Positions 11,050 to 19,999 of a stretch of 64,000 nucleotides of DNA are shown here, piece after piece. The position numbers and the translations under genes are program-made. Every line of letters starts with the position of its first letter. The stretch's first letter is position 1. Under the pieces are notes generated by a model, which saw only the letters and a list, made by a program, of their open reading frames with translations, ran no database searches and had not been told where the DNA came from. Source of the DNA: Phenylobacterium sp. J426 (GTDB lineage: Bacteria > Pseudomonadota > Alphaproteobacteria > Caulobacterales > Caulobacteraceae). The DNA lies in NCBI RefSeq assembly GCF_024699945.1, contig NZ_JAJOMY010000001.1:3169001-3233000 (forward strand), read 5' to 3'.

Positions 11050-11442
11050 GTGCGACCAGCCTCGCCACGGTCTGGACATGGCCGCAGGACCAGACTGAGG
11101 CGCAGCTCGACCGCTGGACCCTCTCGACGCCGGTGGCGTTCGGCGTCGGCTGCGCCGCCTACTTCGGGCTCCTGCGCAAACCCTTTGCGTAGGCCACCCT
11201 AGGCGGCGGCGCGCTCGCGCTCAGCGGGACGCCGACTTTCGGGCCGTGGGATCGGCGGAGCTCTATCGCGAGCCCCGGGGCGAGGCGTGGGCGCAGGATC
11301 GGTGCTGGCGACGACCGTGGACCTGGGGTTGCGATCCGCGATGATCTTCGCCCGTTGGCCGGGGAGCCCCGGCGGCCTCGGCGAGATCACCCGGCGGTTC
11401 TTGCATCTGGCGGCACGGCGCTGGCTCGCAGCGGTTTGACGG
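11050..11442 (+). pseudogene. Probable comEC remnant
   Basis: Between gltX and lexA about 0.5 kb holds no intact gene. A short frame ending at 11192 reads DRWTLSTPVAFGVGCAAYFGLL, which resembles the N-terminal region of ComEC DNA-uptake channel proteins. It ends in TAG, and the frame after the stop reads ATLGGGALALS, as if a Trp codon TGG had become TAG. A second stretch (about 11320-11442) gives SAMIFARWPGSPGGLGEITRRF and then a stop; it may be the gene's end. Full ComEC needs about 2 kb, so most of the gene would be deleted. In Caulobacter, as I recall, comEC sits at this position. The identification is tentative. Confidence 0.4.
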
Positions 11443-11462
11443 GCAGGAAGGCGTTACGAAAG

Positions 11463-11487
11463 CCGCCCGCCACGGCGTGGCGGGCGG
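11463..11487 (-). terminator. Hairpin downstream of lexA
   Basis: An 11-bp perfect GC-rich inverted repeat (11463-11473 with 11477-11487, loop GGC), 46 bp beyond the lexA stop on the minus strand. It is followed on that strand by CTTTCG. It is a probable intrinsic terminator, but the T tract is weak. Confidence 0.55.
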
Positions 11488-11533
11488 GTGTCCATCGTCG
11501 ATGTCGTGTCCGCCGCCGCCTAGCGGCGAGCGG

Positions 11534-12223
11534 CTAGTGATAGCGGCGGATCAGCCCAACCAGGCGACCCTGCACAGAGACCTGATCCGGTCCGAAGATG
11601 CGGGTTTCGTAGGCCGGATTGGCGGCCTCGAGGGCAATGGAGGCGCCCTTCTTCCGCAGGCGCTTCAAGGTCGCTTCCTCGCCGTTCACAAGCGCCACGA
11701 CGATATCGCCCGAGTTGGCGCTGTCGGTGCGGCGGATGACCACGAAGTCGCCGTCCAGGATCCCCGCGTTGATCATCGAGTCGCCCTGGATCTCGAGGAC
11801 GAAGTGCTCGCCGGCGCCCAGCATGGCTTCCGGCACCGGCAGGCGATCGCGTTCCTGCTGGATGGCCTCGATCGGGGTGCCGGCGGCGATCTTGCCGAGG
11901 ATCGGCAACTCGCGTGTGTCATTGGCTGCGACGGGCATTTCCTTTGCGGCGTCCACGAGCTGGGGCTTGAACGGGGCGCGGCCCTTCGGCGGAGCCGCCG
12001 CGGTCGCCTGTTGCGGCAGGCGGACCACTTCCAGCGCCCGGGCCCGGTGGGGCAGGCGACGCAGGAAGCCCCGCTCCTCAAGCGCTGTGATCAGCCGGTG
12101 GATGCCGGACTTCGACGCCAGGTCCAGTGCTTCCTTCATCTCGTCAAAGGACGGCGAAACGCCAGTTTCCTTGATGCGCTCATGAATGAACATGAGCAGC
12201 TCGTGCTGCTTGCGGGTGAGCAT
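11534..12223 (-). CDS. lexA: LexA SOS repressor
   Basis: Represses DNA-damage genes and self-cleaves when RecA filaments form. The 229 residues have an N-terminal winged helix (1-65, [17 protein letters not shown]) and a C-terminal S24 peptidase domain. The cleavage bond is Ala114-Gly115 in KIAAGTP. The catalytic dyad is Ser149 (QGDSM) and Lys187 (EATLKRL). The linker is longer than in E. coli, as in other alphaproteobacteria. A GTTC-N7-GTTC box 38 bp upstream of the start suggests autoregulation. Confidence 0.96.
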   Translation of the reverse strand: MLTRKQHELLMFIHERIKETGVSPSFDEMKEALDLASKSGIHRLITALEERGFLRRLPHRARALEVVRLPQQATAAAPPKGRAPFKPQLVDAAKEMPVAANDTRELPILGKIAAGTPIEAIQQERDRLPVPEAMLGAGEHFVLEIQGDSMINAGILDGDFVVIRRTDSANSGDIVVALVNGEEATLKRLRKKGASIALEAANPAYETRIFGPDQVSVQGRLVGLIRRYH

Positions 12224-12261
12224 CGGGCGACCTCTGGAACAAAGCGCAAACGTTGGCTCGT

Positions 12262-12276
12262 GTTCTCTAGGTGTTC
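12262..12276. promoter_or_regulatory. LexA box (GTTC-N7-GTTC)
   Basis: GTTC at 12262-12265 and GTTC at 12273-12276, separated by exactly 7 bases, upstream of the lexA start. This direct repeat is the alphaproteobacterial SOS box. It may also affect the plus-strand region toward the TonB-like gene, but that gene starts about 380 bp away. Confidence 0.8.
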
Positions 12277-12279
12277 CGA

Positions 12280-12654
12280 GTTAATGTCAAGTTCTCTAAC
12301 CGCCTGCAACCCCCGGGCTGCTAACGCTTGGAATTCCCCAGGGATTTTGGGCCCGTAGCTCGGGCGTCGATGTCAGGTCAGCGCGAAGATCCCGAATCGA
12401 ACATTCGGGGCGATCTGTCCTCGACAGCTGCTCTGTTCCGCGCAGGGATCGCAACGCCCAGCCTGAAGAGACCGAAGGGCTCAGAGGGCGGCTCCGGGGC
12501 GCGGAGACTCCCGTGGGAGGCTTCGGGAGGCGCAGCCGAGTAGAGCCCGACCCGCAGGGGCGCGTATTTGCGGAGTGCCTTCAAACCGCCCTCGCCATAA
12601 ACTCGTCACCTGGTGAGGCTTCGCTTCTAACGCGATCTCACGCGGGGCGGTCAT
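12280..12654. other. Intergenic stretch, no gene seen
   Basis: About 375 bp between the lexA promoter and the TonB-like gene. Frames on both strands are short and show no family signature. I see no convincing start, repeat or RNA gene. It marks the left edge of the accessory patch that runs to trpC. Confidence 0.5.
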
Positions 12655-13212
12655 TTGGCACGTGGACGGGTTCCCCTTGGCGCAGCCGCGTTCTCGGTCC
12701 TCCTACATGTAGCTGCACTTAGCTGGCTGTTCCTGCGGGGGACCGAGGAGAGGGTGGCGGAGCCTCCCCCGATGGTCGTCGAACTGGTGGATTTGAGTCG
12801 CCCAGAGCCCAAGCCACCGCAGCGCGAGGCTGCTCAAACAGGGCGACCGCAAGTCGTTCAGCGAGTAGCTCGAGAGCCGGTCGAGAAGCTCCAGCTTAAC
12901 CCGCCTGCTTCGGCGTCGACGCCAGCAAATTCAGCGCCGGACCTGATGGCGGCGCCTTTTGCAGAAGGCCGTCGCAAAGCCCCGCCAACCGAAAGCCGGC
13001 GCCGCCCTTGTGATCCAAGGGTGATCGACGAGACGTTGGAAGAGTGTCGGCGAGAACAGGAGATCGCGCGTGGCGTCACGCGTTCCTTCGATCCCCAGAA
13101 CGGAGACGACGAGTTCGCGAGAGAGGCACGCAGGAAGGAAGCGATGAGAGCCTATCGTGAAGGCTCGGGTGGCTACCCTGGCCTGCGGTGCGCGATCTTT
13201 CACCGTTGCTGA
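12655..13212 (+). CDS. TonB/TolA-like membrane-anchored protein
   Basis: About 185 residues from a TTG start. One N-terminal transmembrane helix (about 9-28, AAFSVLLHVAALSWLFL) is followed by MVVELVDLSRPEPKPPQ and a Pro-rich periplasmic stretch, the layout of TonB, TolA and related energy transducers. The second half is charged and holds CDPRVIDETLEECRREQEIA, with two Cys that may pair. It lacks the usual TonB C-terminal domain that contacts outer-membrane receptors, so the role is unclear. No partner genes (exbB/exbD) are nearby. The start is uncertain because no ATG fits. Confidence 0.5.
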   Translation: MARGRVPLGAAAFSVLLHVAALSWLFLRGTEERVAEPPPMVVELVDLSRPEPKPPQREAAQTGRPQVVQRVAREPVEKLQLNPPASASTPANSAPDLMAAPFAEGRRKAPPTESRRRPCDPRVIDETLEECRREQEIARGVTRSFDPQNGDDEFAREARRKEAMRAYREGSGGYPGLRCAIFHRC

Positions 13213-13214
13213 AC

Positions 13215-13614
13215 TTCAACAGCGCTCAGGCCGTGGCCATGCGGTAGTTCTGCCTTCCGTTAGACAATGCTCAAATGGTCGGCCGGGCGCCCCTCAAAGT
13301 CACGCGCGCAGTGCCGATGGCGCGCGGAGCGCGCGATCGAGCCTGCCTACGATCCCTGCGAGATCGGGCGCCCGGCCGTTGCGCAGCAACGGCGGATGTC
13401 GTCGTACGCAATCGTGTGCCGCTACCGAGAAGGAGGTCCAGATGTCAGGCGCATGGTTCTCTTCGAGGTCGGGCGAGCCGCCTCATCCTGGGTGGTTCGG
13501 TGGGAGTGGCGTCTCAGGGTTACACGCGCGGTCGGGGCACGCGATTGACATTGCGAGATCGCCAGACCCGTCGTCCTGACACGGACGCTTCCGCCTGGGA
13601 GCGGAAGATTTAGA
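13215..13614. other. Low-coding stretch beside the IS110 element, with a possible 45-residue ORF
   Basis: About 400 bp without a recognisable gene. A perfect AAGGAGGT at 13430-13437 is followed 4 bases later by an ATG (13442) and an open frame of 45 codons to 13579, starting MSGAWFSSRSGEPP. The peptide matches nothing I know and could be the start of a gene cut by the IS insertion. The right end of the IS should lie in the last part of this stretch. Confidence 0.3.
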
Positions 13615-14806
13615 TCAGGCCGCCGCGGTCGCGGGCGGCTCCGATCGCCATTCGAATTGTGTGCCGTCGACCCAGATCGCGTGGAGCAGCACCGCGAGTT
13701 TGCGGGCGACGGCGACGCGCGCCCGCTTCAGACCGTTCTTGCGGGCGAGGCGCACGCCCCAGGCCTTCAAGGCGCACCACGAAGGGACCTGGTGCAGGAG
13801 GACGCCGGCGGCCTCGTACAAATATGTCCGCGCGAGCTCGTCTCCCGTCTTGGAGATGCGGCCGGTCCACTCGGACTCGCCCGACTGATAGACGCGGGGC
13901 ACGAGGCCCAGATACGGGCCCACAGCCTGCGACTTGGTAAAGCGCTTCGGGTCGTCGATGGCGGCCTTGAAGGCCAGCGCCGAGATCGGGCCGATGCCGG
14001 GGACGGTCATCATCCGGCGGACGTCGTTGTCGTCTCGCGCCAGCCGGACGAGCTTCGTCGTGATGGCCTTCAGCTGCTCTTCGGTGGCGACCAAGACCGC
14101 CAGCAGAGGATCCAGCACCGGCCTCGCCCACTCATGCTCGGCAGCGAGCGCCTGCACCTTGGCGCGGAAGCCCTTGCCGGCGGTGGAGGTCCGCGCGAGT
14201 CCGAAGACCTTGAGGGTGCCGCGCAGCTGGTTGCTGACGTTGCGCACGACCTGCATGAGCTGCCGGCGGGACAGCAACAGGGCGCGCATGAACTGAGCGT
14301 CCATGCTGCGCACCCGCGCTTCGCGGTACCACCCCAGCCGCACCAGCTCGGCCAAGCCGCGCGCGTCGTTGCGATCGGTCTTCTGGACACGCAGGGACAG
14401 CGCTCGGTGAGCATGACGGGTGTCGAGACACACGACGGGCAAACCGTGGGCCTGAAGCTCGCGCCAAAGCCACGGCGCCGTGGTGCCGGTCTCCATACCC
14501 ACGCGCTCAAGCTGCCCCACGGCATGCTTGCGGATAGCGCCGGCGATCATCGCGGCGTCGGTAGGGACCTTGGCCTCGAACAGCTTCTTGCCCGTGCCGT
14601 CGACAACGCACACGGCCGTCTCGGCCAACGAGACGTCCAGGCCAACATACGATTGTTGCTGCATCCCGAGATCCTCCTGCTGGTGGGTGCTGCCGCCCAC
14701 CGTGCTGGTGGAATGGCGACGACAGGAAGGCGGTTATGCCAGGTTACGAACCTTCCCACTGAAAATGCGAAGGAATTCTGGAAGGCGCGGCGGCTGAACT
14801 TGCGAC
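13520..14806 (-). mobile_element. IS110-family insertion sequence (ends approximate)
   Basis: One transposase gene of the IS110 group with non-coding flanks. The element is about 1.2-1.3 kb, the usual size. IS110 elements lack long terminal inverted repeats, so the exact ends cannot be read from one copy. The outer limits used here are the trpC stop and the point where coding signal fades on the other side. The non-coding flank upstream of the transposase (14665-14806) has dyad structure near 14682-14701. Confidence 0.6.
13615..14664 (-). CDS. IS110-family transposase
   Basis: 349 residues from the ATG at 14664 (MQQQSYVGLDVSLAET). The N-terminal DEDD RuvC-like domain has Asp in YVGLDVS, an acidic residue in GMETGTTAPWLW, and KTDRNDARGLAELVRLG. 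The C-terminal transposase-20 domain has the helix-hairpin MTVPGIGPISALAFKAAI and a conserved Ser region (QSGESEWTG...). An upstream in-frame ATG at 14700 adds 12 weakly supported residues. The frame is intact, so the element may be active. It transposes a circular intermediate, probably guided by a structured RNA from its non-coding end. Confidence 0.93.
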   Translation of the reverse strand: MQQQSYVGLDVSLAETAVCVVDGTGKKLFEAKVPTDAAMIAGAIRKHAVGQLERVGMETGTTAPWLWRELQAHGLPVVCLDTRHAHRALSLRVQKTDRNDARGLAELVRLGWYREARVRSMDAQFMRALLLSRRQLMQVVRNVSNQLRGTLKVFGLARTSTAGKGFRAKVQALAAEHEWARPVLDPLLAVLVATEEQLKAITTKLVRLARDDNDVRRMMTVPGIGPISALAFKAAIDDPKRFTKSQAVGPYLGLVPRVYQSGESEWTGRISKTGDELARTYLYEAAGVLLHQVPSWCALKAWGVRLARKNGLKRARVAVARKLAVLLHAIWVDGTQFEWRSEPPATAAA

Positions 14807-15576
14807 TCAGACCAGCAGTTGACGGGTTGCGGCTGTGACGTCCGGCTGACGCATCAGGCTCTCGCCGACCAGCATCGCCCGCGCACCGCAGCGTTCAAGC
14901 CGCGCCGCGTCGGCGGCCGTGAAGATCCCGCTCTCGGTGACGAGAAGGGCGTCGGGCGGAGCGAGCGCGGCCAAGCGCTCGGTATTGGCCAGATCGACGG
15001 TGAAGGTCCGGAGGTCGCGGTTGTTGACCCCCACGAGGTCAGCCCCAAGGCGACCGGCCCTATGCATCTCGGCCTCGTCGTGCACCTCGACGAGCGCATC
15101 CATTCCCAGGCGCCGCGCCTCGGACATCAGGTCGGCGGCTAGGGCGTCGTCGACCATGGCCAGGATGACCAGGATGGCGTCGGCCCCGAGCGCGCGCGAC
15201 TCGGCGACCTGCCACGGGTCGATCAGGAACTCCTTGCGGATGCAGGGGAGGGCGACTGCGTCTCGGGCGGCGACCAGATAGTCGTCGCGGCCCGCGAAGC
15301 TCGGCGTGTCGGTCAGCACCGAGAGGCAGGCTGCGCCGCCGGCCTCGTAGGCGCGCGCGAGGGTCGGCGGATCGAAGTCGGCGCGGATGACGCCTTTGGA
15401 CGGCGAGGCCTTCTTGATCTCTGCGATCAGCGCCAGCCGGCCTGGCGCGTGCTTACGCTCCAAAGCGGCGCGAAATCCCCGGGGCGGACTCGCCGAAGGC
15501 GTGATCGTCGGGCGGTGCGCCCTGCGCGCTGAGACCTCGTCACGCTTGTAGGCGGCGATCTTCTGCAGGATGTCGG

Positions 15577-15580
<4 letters not shown>
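14807..15580 (-). CDS. trpC: Indole-3-glycerol phosphate synthase
   Basis: TrpC closes the indole ring in tryptophan synthesis. It is a 257-residue TIM barrel. Motifs include [16 protein letters not shown] (catalytic Lys and phosphate site), [25 protein letters not shown] and [12 protein letters not shown], ending with LVTESGI and [12 protein letters not shown]. The gene starts 3 bp inside the end of trpD, so the two are coupled. The IS110 element lies just beyond its stop. Confidence 0.96.
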
Positions 15581-16590
<1,010 letters not shown>

Positions 16591-16602
16591 GGGGGGCGGA
16601 GA

Positions 16603-17193
16603 TCAGGCCTGGGCCGGCCGCTTCACGCCGGCGATGTCGAGGAAGTTGCCCAGCAACTCATGGCCACACTCGGTGGCGATTGATTCCGGATGGAACTGGA
16701 CCCCGTAAATGGGGCGCGTCTTGTGCTGCACGCCCATGATCTCGCCGTCGTCGGTCCAGGCTGTGACTTCGAGGTCCGCCGGGAGCGCCTGCTTCTCGAC
16801 CGAGAGGCTATGGTAGCGCGTCGCCGTGAAGGGGTTCTTGAGGCCGGCGAACACGCCTCTCCCGTCGTGGTGAATGAGGCTGGTCTTGCCGTGCATCAGG
16901 GCCTTGGCGCGGACCACGTCGCCGCCAAACGCCTGGCCGATCGACTGGTGGCCGAGGCAGACGCCGAAGATCGGCAGGTCCTGCGGCGCGGCCGCCAGCA
17001 AGTCCAGGCAGATGCCCGCCTCGTTGGGCGTGCAAGGGCCTGGAGAGAGCAGGATGGCGTCAGGCTTCAGGGCCAGCGCTTCCTCGACGCTGACCGCGTC
17101 GTTGCGGACGACATGCGTCTCCGCGCCCAGCTCGTTGAGATAGTGGACGAGGTTGTAGGTGAAGCTGTCGTAGTTATCGACGACCAGGATCAT
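16603..17193 (-). CDS. trpG: Anthranilate synthase component II (glutamine amidotransferase)
   Basis: TrpG supplies ammonia to TrpE. 196 residues, class I amidotransferase: [13 protein letters not shown], the catalytic Cys in [16 protein letters not shown], and the His-Glu pair in [14 protein letters not shown]. It is the first gene of the trpGDC run. Its partner trpE lies 1.3 kb upstream on the same strand, separated by a regulator gene and a small plus-strand ORF. Confidence 0.96.
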   Translation of the reverse strand: MILVVDNYDSFTYNLVHYLNELGAETHVVRNDAVSVEEALALKPDAILLSPGPCTPNEAGICLDLLAAAPQDLPIFGVCLGHQSIGQAFGGDVVRAKALMHGKTSLIHHDGRGVFAGLKNPFTATRYHSLSVEKQALPADLEVTAWTDDGEIMGVQHKTRPIYGVQFHPESIATECGHELLGNFLDIAGVKRPAQA

Positions 17194-17243
17194 CCGCTTC
17201 CATTAGGCTTTGCGGAGCCGTCCGCCAAGCGGGATGCTCCATC

Positions 17244-17447
17244 ATGGCTGCCGACGATTCGCTCCTCGACCTAGAGGCCCTGGCGCGAGCTCGGGGGCTC
17301 CTTGCGCCTGGGGCGCGTCGTCAGCGCATGTGGCCTGTGTTGGCGGCTGCGGCGGCGCTGGCTGTCTCGGCCTTGGCTTTCGCCACCGCCATGATCGTGG
17401 CGCCGCCTCTGGTCACCTATTCGGTGGCGCAGACCGCGCCGGGCTGA
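17244..17447 (+). CDS. Small single-pass membrane protein
   Basis: 67 residues from the ATG at 17244. A charged N-terminus (MAADDSLLDLEALARARG) is followed by one hydrophobic helix (about 30-55, MWPVLAAAAALAVSALAFATAMIV) and a short tail. It is divergent from trpG, 50 bp away. Its end overlaps the end of the convergent regulator gene by about 35 bp. I do not recognise a family. The clean helix supports a real gene, but the size leaves doubt. Confidence 0.5.
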   Translation: MAADDSLLDLEALARARGLLAPGARRQRMWPVLAAAAALAVSALAFATAMIVAPPLVTYSVAQTAPG

Positions 17448-18384
17448 CGTCTTCCCCGCGCATCGGCGGGATCAGCCGGGCCCACGCCTCGACCACCCCT
17501 CGTTCGGCGAGGCCTGTGAACAGGCGCTGCACATTGACGGCGTTCTCCCTGAGGAAGGTCTGCCACGCCGGCCGTTCCATCACCTCATAGGGTGTGACCA
17601 GGCCGGTGCTGATCCGCAGAACGAGCCCCTGGTCGATGAGGCTCTTCACATGGCGGCGGACCGTCTCGGCGGGCATGCCCAGGCGATGCGCGATCTCGGC
17701 GACGCTGGTGCGGCCGGTGTCGGCGCTGATCACCGCCAGCAACACGATGACCGATGCGAGATCGCTCACCGCCGCAAGCAAGGCGTCCGTCGTGCGCAGC
17801 ATGTAGTCCGCCAGGATCCGCGCCGCGGCGCGAACGGGGATGGTGGGCTCGGGCGGGTAGGCCGACCGCGGGAGCGGTTCCAGCAGGCCCGCGGCATTGG
17901 CCTGGTGGAAGAACAGCACGAGGCGGCGATGACTCTCCATCACCCCCTCCACGTAGCCGGGCGACGCGAGGTATGTCTCGGGGACGATGACCCCGCCGTC
18001 CACCGATGTGCAGGCGCCAAGCTGCTCGAGCCGGCGCACGTGGCGACGCACGGTCTCGAACGGCATGCGCAGCGAATTGGCGACGGCGTTGATGCTCACC
18101 GGTCGGCGGCGGGAATCGGGGGCTGGCGCCTCGAGGCGTCCGTGACGGATGCGGGTCAGCGGCTCATGGGTGAGGGGCGCGATGTTCGCCTGGTTGATGG
18201 CCATGATCAGAATGGCGTCGAGGCTGGATAGGCCGCCCAGGCCCATCGCCGCCTGATCGAGCATGAAGGCGAACGACAGCCGCCCAAGCTCCTGTTCGCG
18301 GCGCGTGGCCGCGGCCTCGTTCTGTCGTGTCCCCTCGTCCACGCGGCCGCTGTCCCAACCCAAGCGCACGCCCCCGTGGCGCAC
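17413..18384 (-). CDS. Transcription regulator with two winged-helix domains
   Basis: 323 residues from a GTG start at 18384. Two copies of the same unit are visible, each made of a helical hydrophobic segment followed by a winged helix. Helix-turn-helix 1 is at about 96-123 (LRMPFETVRRHVRRLEQLG) and helix-turn-helix 2 at about 226-257 (LGMPAETVRRHVKSLIDQG). The recognition-helix core ETVRRHV is identical in both copies, so the gene arose by internal duplication. No ligand domain is recognised. It lies between trpE and trpG on the same strand, but a link to tryptophan control is only an inference. Two dyads lie upstream of its start. Confidence 0.8.
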   Translation of the reverse strand: MRHGGVRLGWDSGRVDEGTRQNEAAATRREQELGRLSFAFMLDQAAMGLGGLSSLDAILIMAINQANIAPLTHEPLTRIRHGRLEAPAPDSRRRPVSINAVANSLRMPFETVRRHVRRLEQLGACTSVDGGVIVPETYLASPGYVEGVMESHRRLVLFFHQANAAGLLEPLPRSAYPPEPTIPVRAAARILADYMLRTTDALLAAVSDLASVIVLLAVISADTGRTSVAEIAHRLGMPAETVRRHVKSLIDQGLVLRISTGLVTPYEVMERPAWQTFLRENAVNVQRLFTGLAERGVVEAWARLIPPMRGEDVSPARSAPPNR

Positions 18385-18411
18385 GGTTTCCCTTAGCTTG
18401 GAGCGCGCTGC

Positions 18412-18442
18412 AGGTTCTGCAACCTAAGCAATTACCCGTAAT
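18412..18442. promoter_or_regulatory. Two dyads between trpE and the duplicated winged-helix regulator
   Basis: AGGTT-CTGC-AACCT at 18412-18425 and ATTAC-CC-GTAAT at 18431-18442 lie in the 79-bp gap between the trpE stop and the regulator start. Both are perfect in their arms. They are good candidates for operators of the regulator gene downstream, possibly bound by its own product. Confidence 0.4.
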
Positions 18443-18463
18443 GGGCAGCCTGGCCCGCGCGGA

Positions 18464-19999
18464 TTACACGAAGCGCCAGCTTTCCTCGGCCGCACGGCGC
18501 AGGGCCCGGGCCTTGTGCAGGGTTTCGTCGTACTCCGCGTCCGGATCGCTGTCGGCGACCACGCCGCCACCGGCCTGGACGTACATCATGCCGTCCTTGA
18601 AGAGCGCCGTGCGCAGGACGATGCAGGTGTCCACCGAACCGTCGCAGCCGAAGTAGCCGACGCCGCCGGCGTAACCCAGGCCCCGCTTCTCGATCTCCAG
18701 TTCGTCGATGATCTCCATGGCCCGCACCTTGGGCGCCCCGGACAGGGTGCCGGCGGGCAGGGCCGCCAGCACGACGTCCACCGGGTCCAGCCCCTCAGGC
18801 GCATCGCCTTCGACGTTGGACACCAGATGCATCACGTGGCTGTAGCGCTCGACGAAGAAGCTGGCGGTCACTCGGACCCGCGGAGTCCGCGAGGGGGGCC
18901 TGGGGTTCGTTCGAGCCTTGCGCCTTCAGCATGGCGACGCGGCCGACGTCGTTGCGGCCGAGATCCAGCAGCATGAGGTGCTCGGCCCGCTCCTTGGGGT
19001 CGGCGATCAGCTCGGCCTCGAGCGCGCGGTCCTCTTCCGGCGTCGCCCCGCGGGGCCGAGTGCCTGCGATGGGCCGGATGGTGATCTTGCCGTCCCGCAG
19101 GCGCACGAGGATCTCCGGCGAGGAGCCGGCCAGGTGGAAGTCGCCGAAATCGAGGAAGAACAGGAAGGGCGACGGGTTCGTCCGGCGCAGCGAACGGTAG
19201 AGCGCGAACGGGTCATGCCTGAACGGGCGCCCGGAAGCGGTGGCTGGGCACGACCTGGAAGATGTCGCCGGCGGCGATGTAGGCCTTCGCCTTGGCGACG
19301 ATATCGCGATAGGCCTCGCGGCTGACCGGCGTCGTGAACTGGTCCGGCTCCGGCTGGCCAGCGCCGGACAGCGGAGGCGCCGGCCTGCGCAGGTCGGCCA
19401 CGACCGCCTCCAGGCGGGCCCTGGCCGCAGCATAGGCCTCATCAGCCGAGGCGCGACCTGGCCGCACGGGCGTGACGAGGATGATCTCCTGGGCGATGGC
19501 GTCGAAGATGGCGACGATCGACGGCCGCGCCAGCACCGAATCCGGCAGACCAAGCGGGTCGGGATTGACGTTCGGCAGTCGCTCGACGAGCCGGATCATG
19601 TCGTAACCCACCGCACCGAACACGCCGGCGGCCATCGGCGGCAGGCTCGGCGGCAGCTCGATCCGTGATGCAGCGATCAGGTCACGGAGCAGAATCGAGC
19701 GCCCCGCCCGGCTGAGGCGTGAAGCGCCCGGCGGCGATGTCCTCGCCTTCCGCCGCCTCGGCCTGGTCGCCCCGGCAACGCCAGACCAGGTCTGGCGCAA
19801 GGGTGATGATCGAATAGCGGCCCCGCCAGGCGCCGCCCTCGACGGACTCGAACAGGAAGGCATAAGGACGCCCGTGCCCGATCTTGAGGAAGGCCGAGAC
19901 GGGCGTCTCGAGATCGTCGACGAGCCGGGTCCAGACGACCTGTGGCGCGCCGCCGTCATAGGTGGATCGGAACGCCTCGAACGCAGGCTCGGGCGTCAC
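18464..19999 (-). CDS. trpE: Anthranilate synthase component I (three frame breaks)
   Basis: TrpE makes anthranilate from chorismate. The GTG start at 19999 overlaps the ppiD stop (GTGA). The parts match TrpE in order: an N-terminal domain with [26 protein letters not shown], then [10 protein letters not shown], then [20 protein letters not shown] and [10 protein letters not shown], and [12 protein letters not shown], ending with [15 protein letters not shown] and [20 protein letters not shown]. The frame breaks three times: an extra C at 19690, an extra C at 19224, and probably an extra G in the six-G run 18893-18898. Correcting them gives about 510 residues, the family length. Three breaks could also mean a decaying gene, but the rest is well conserved. 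Confidence 0.85.
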
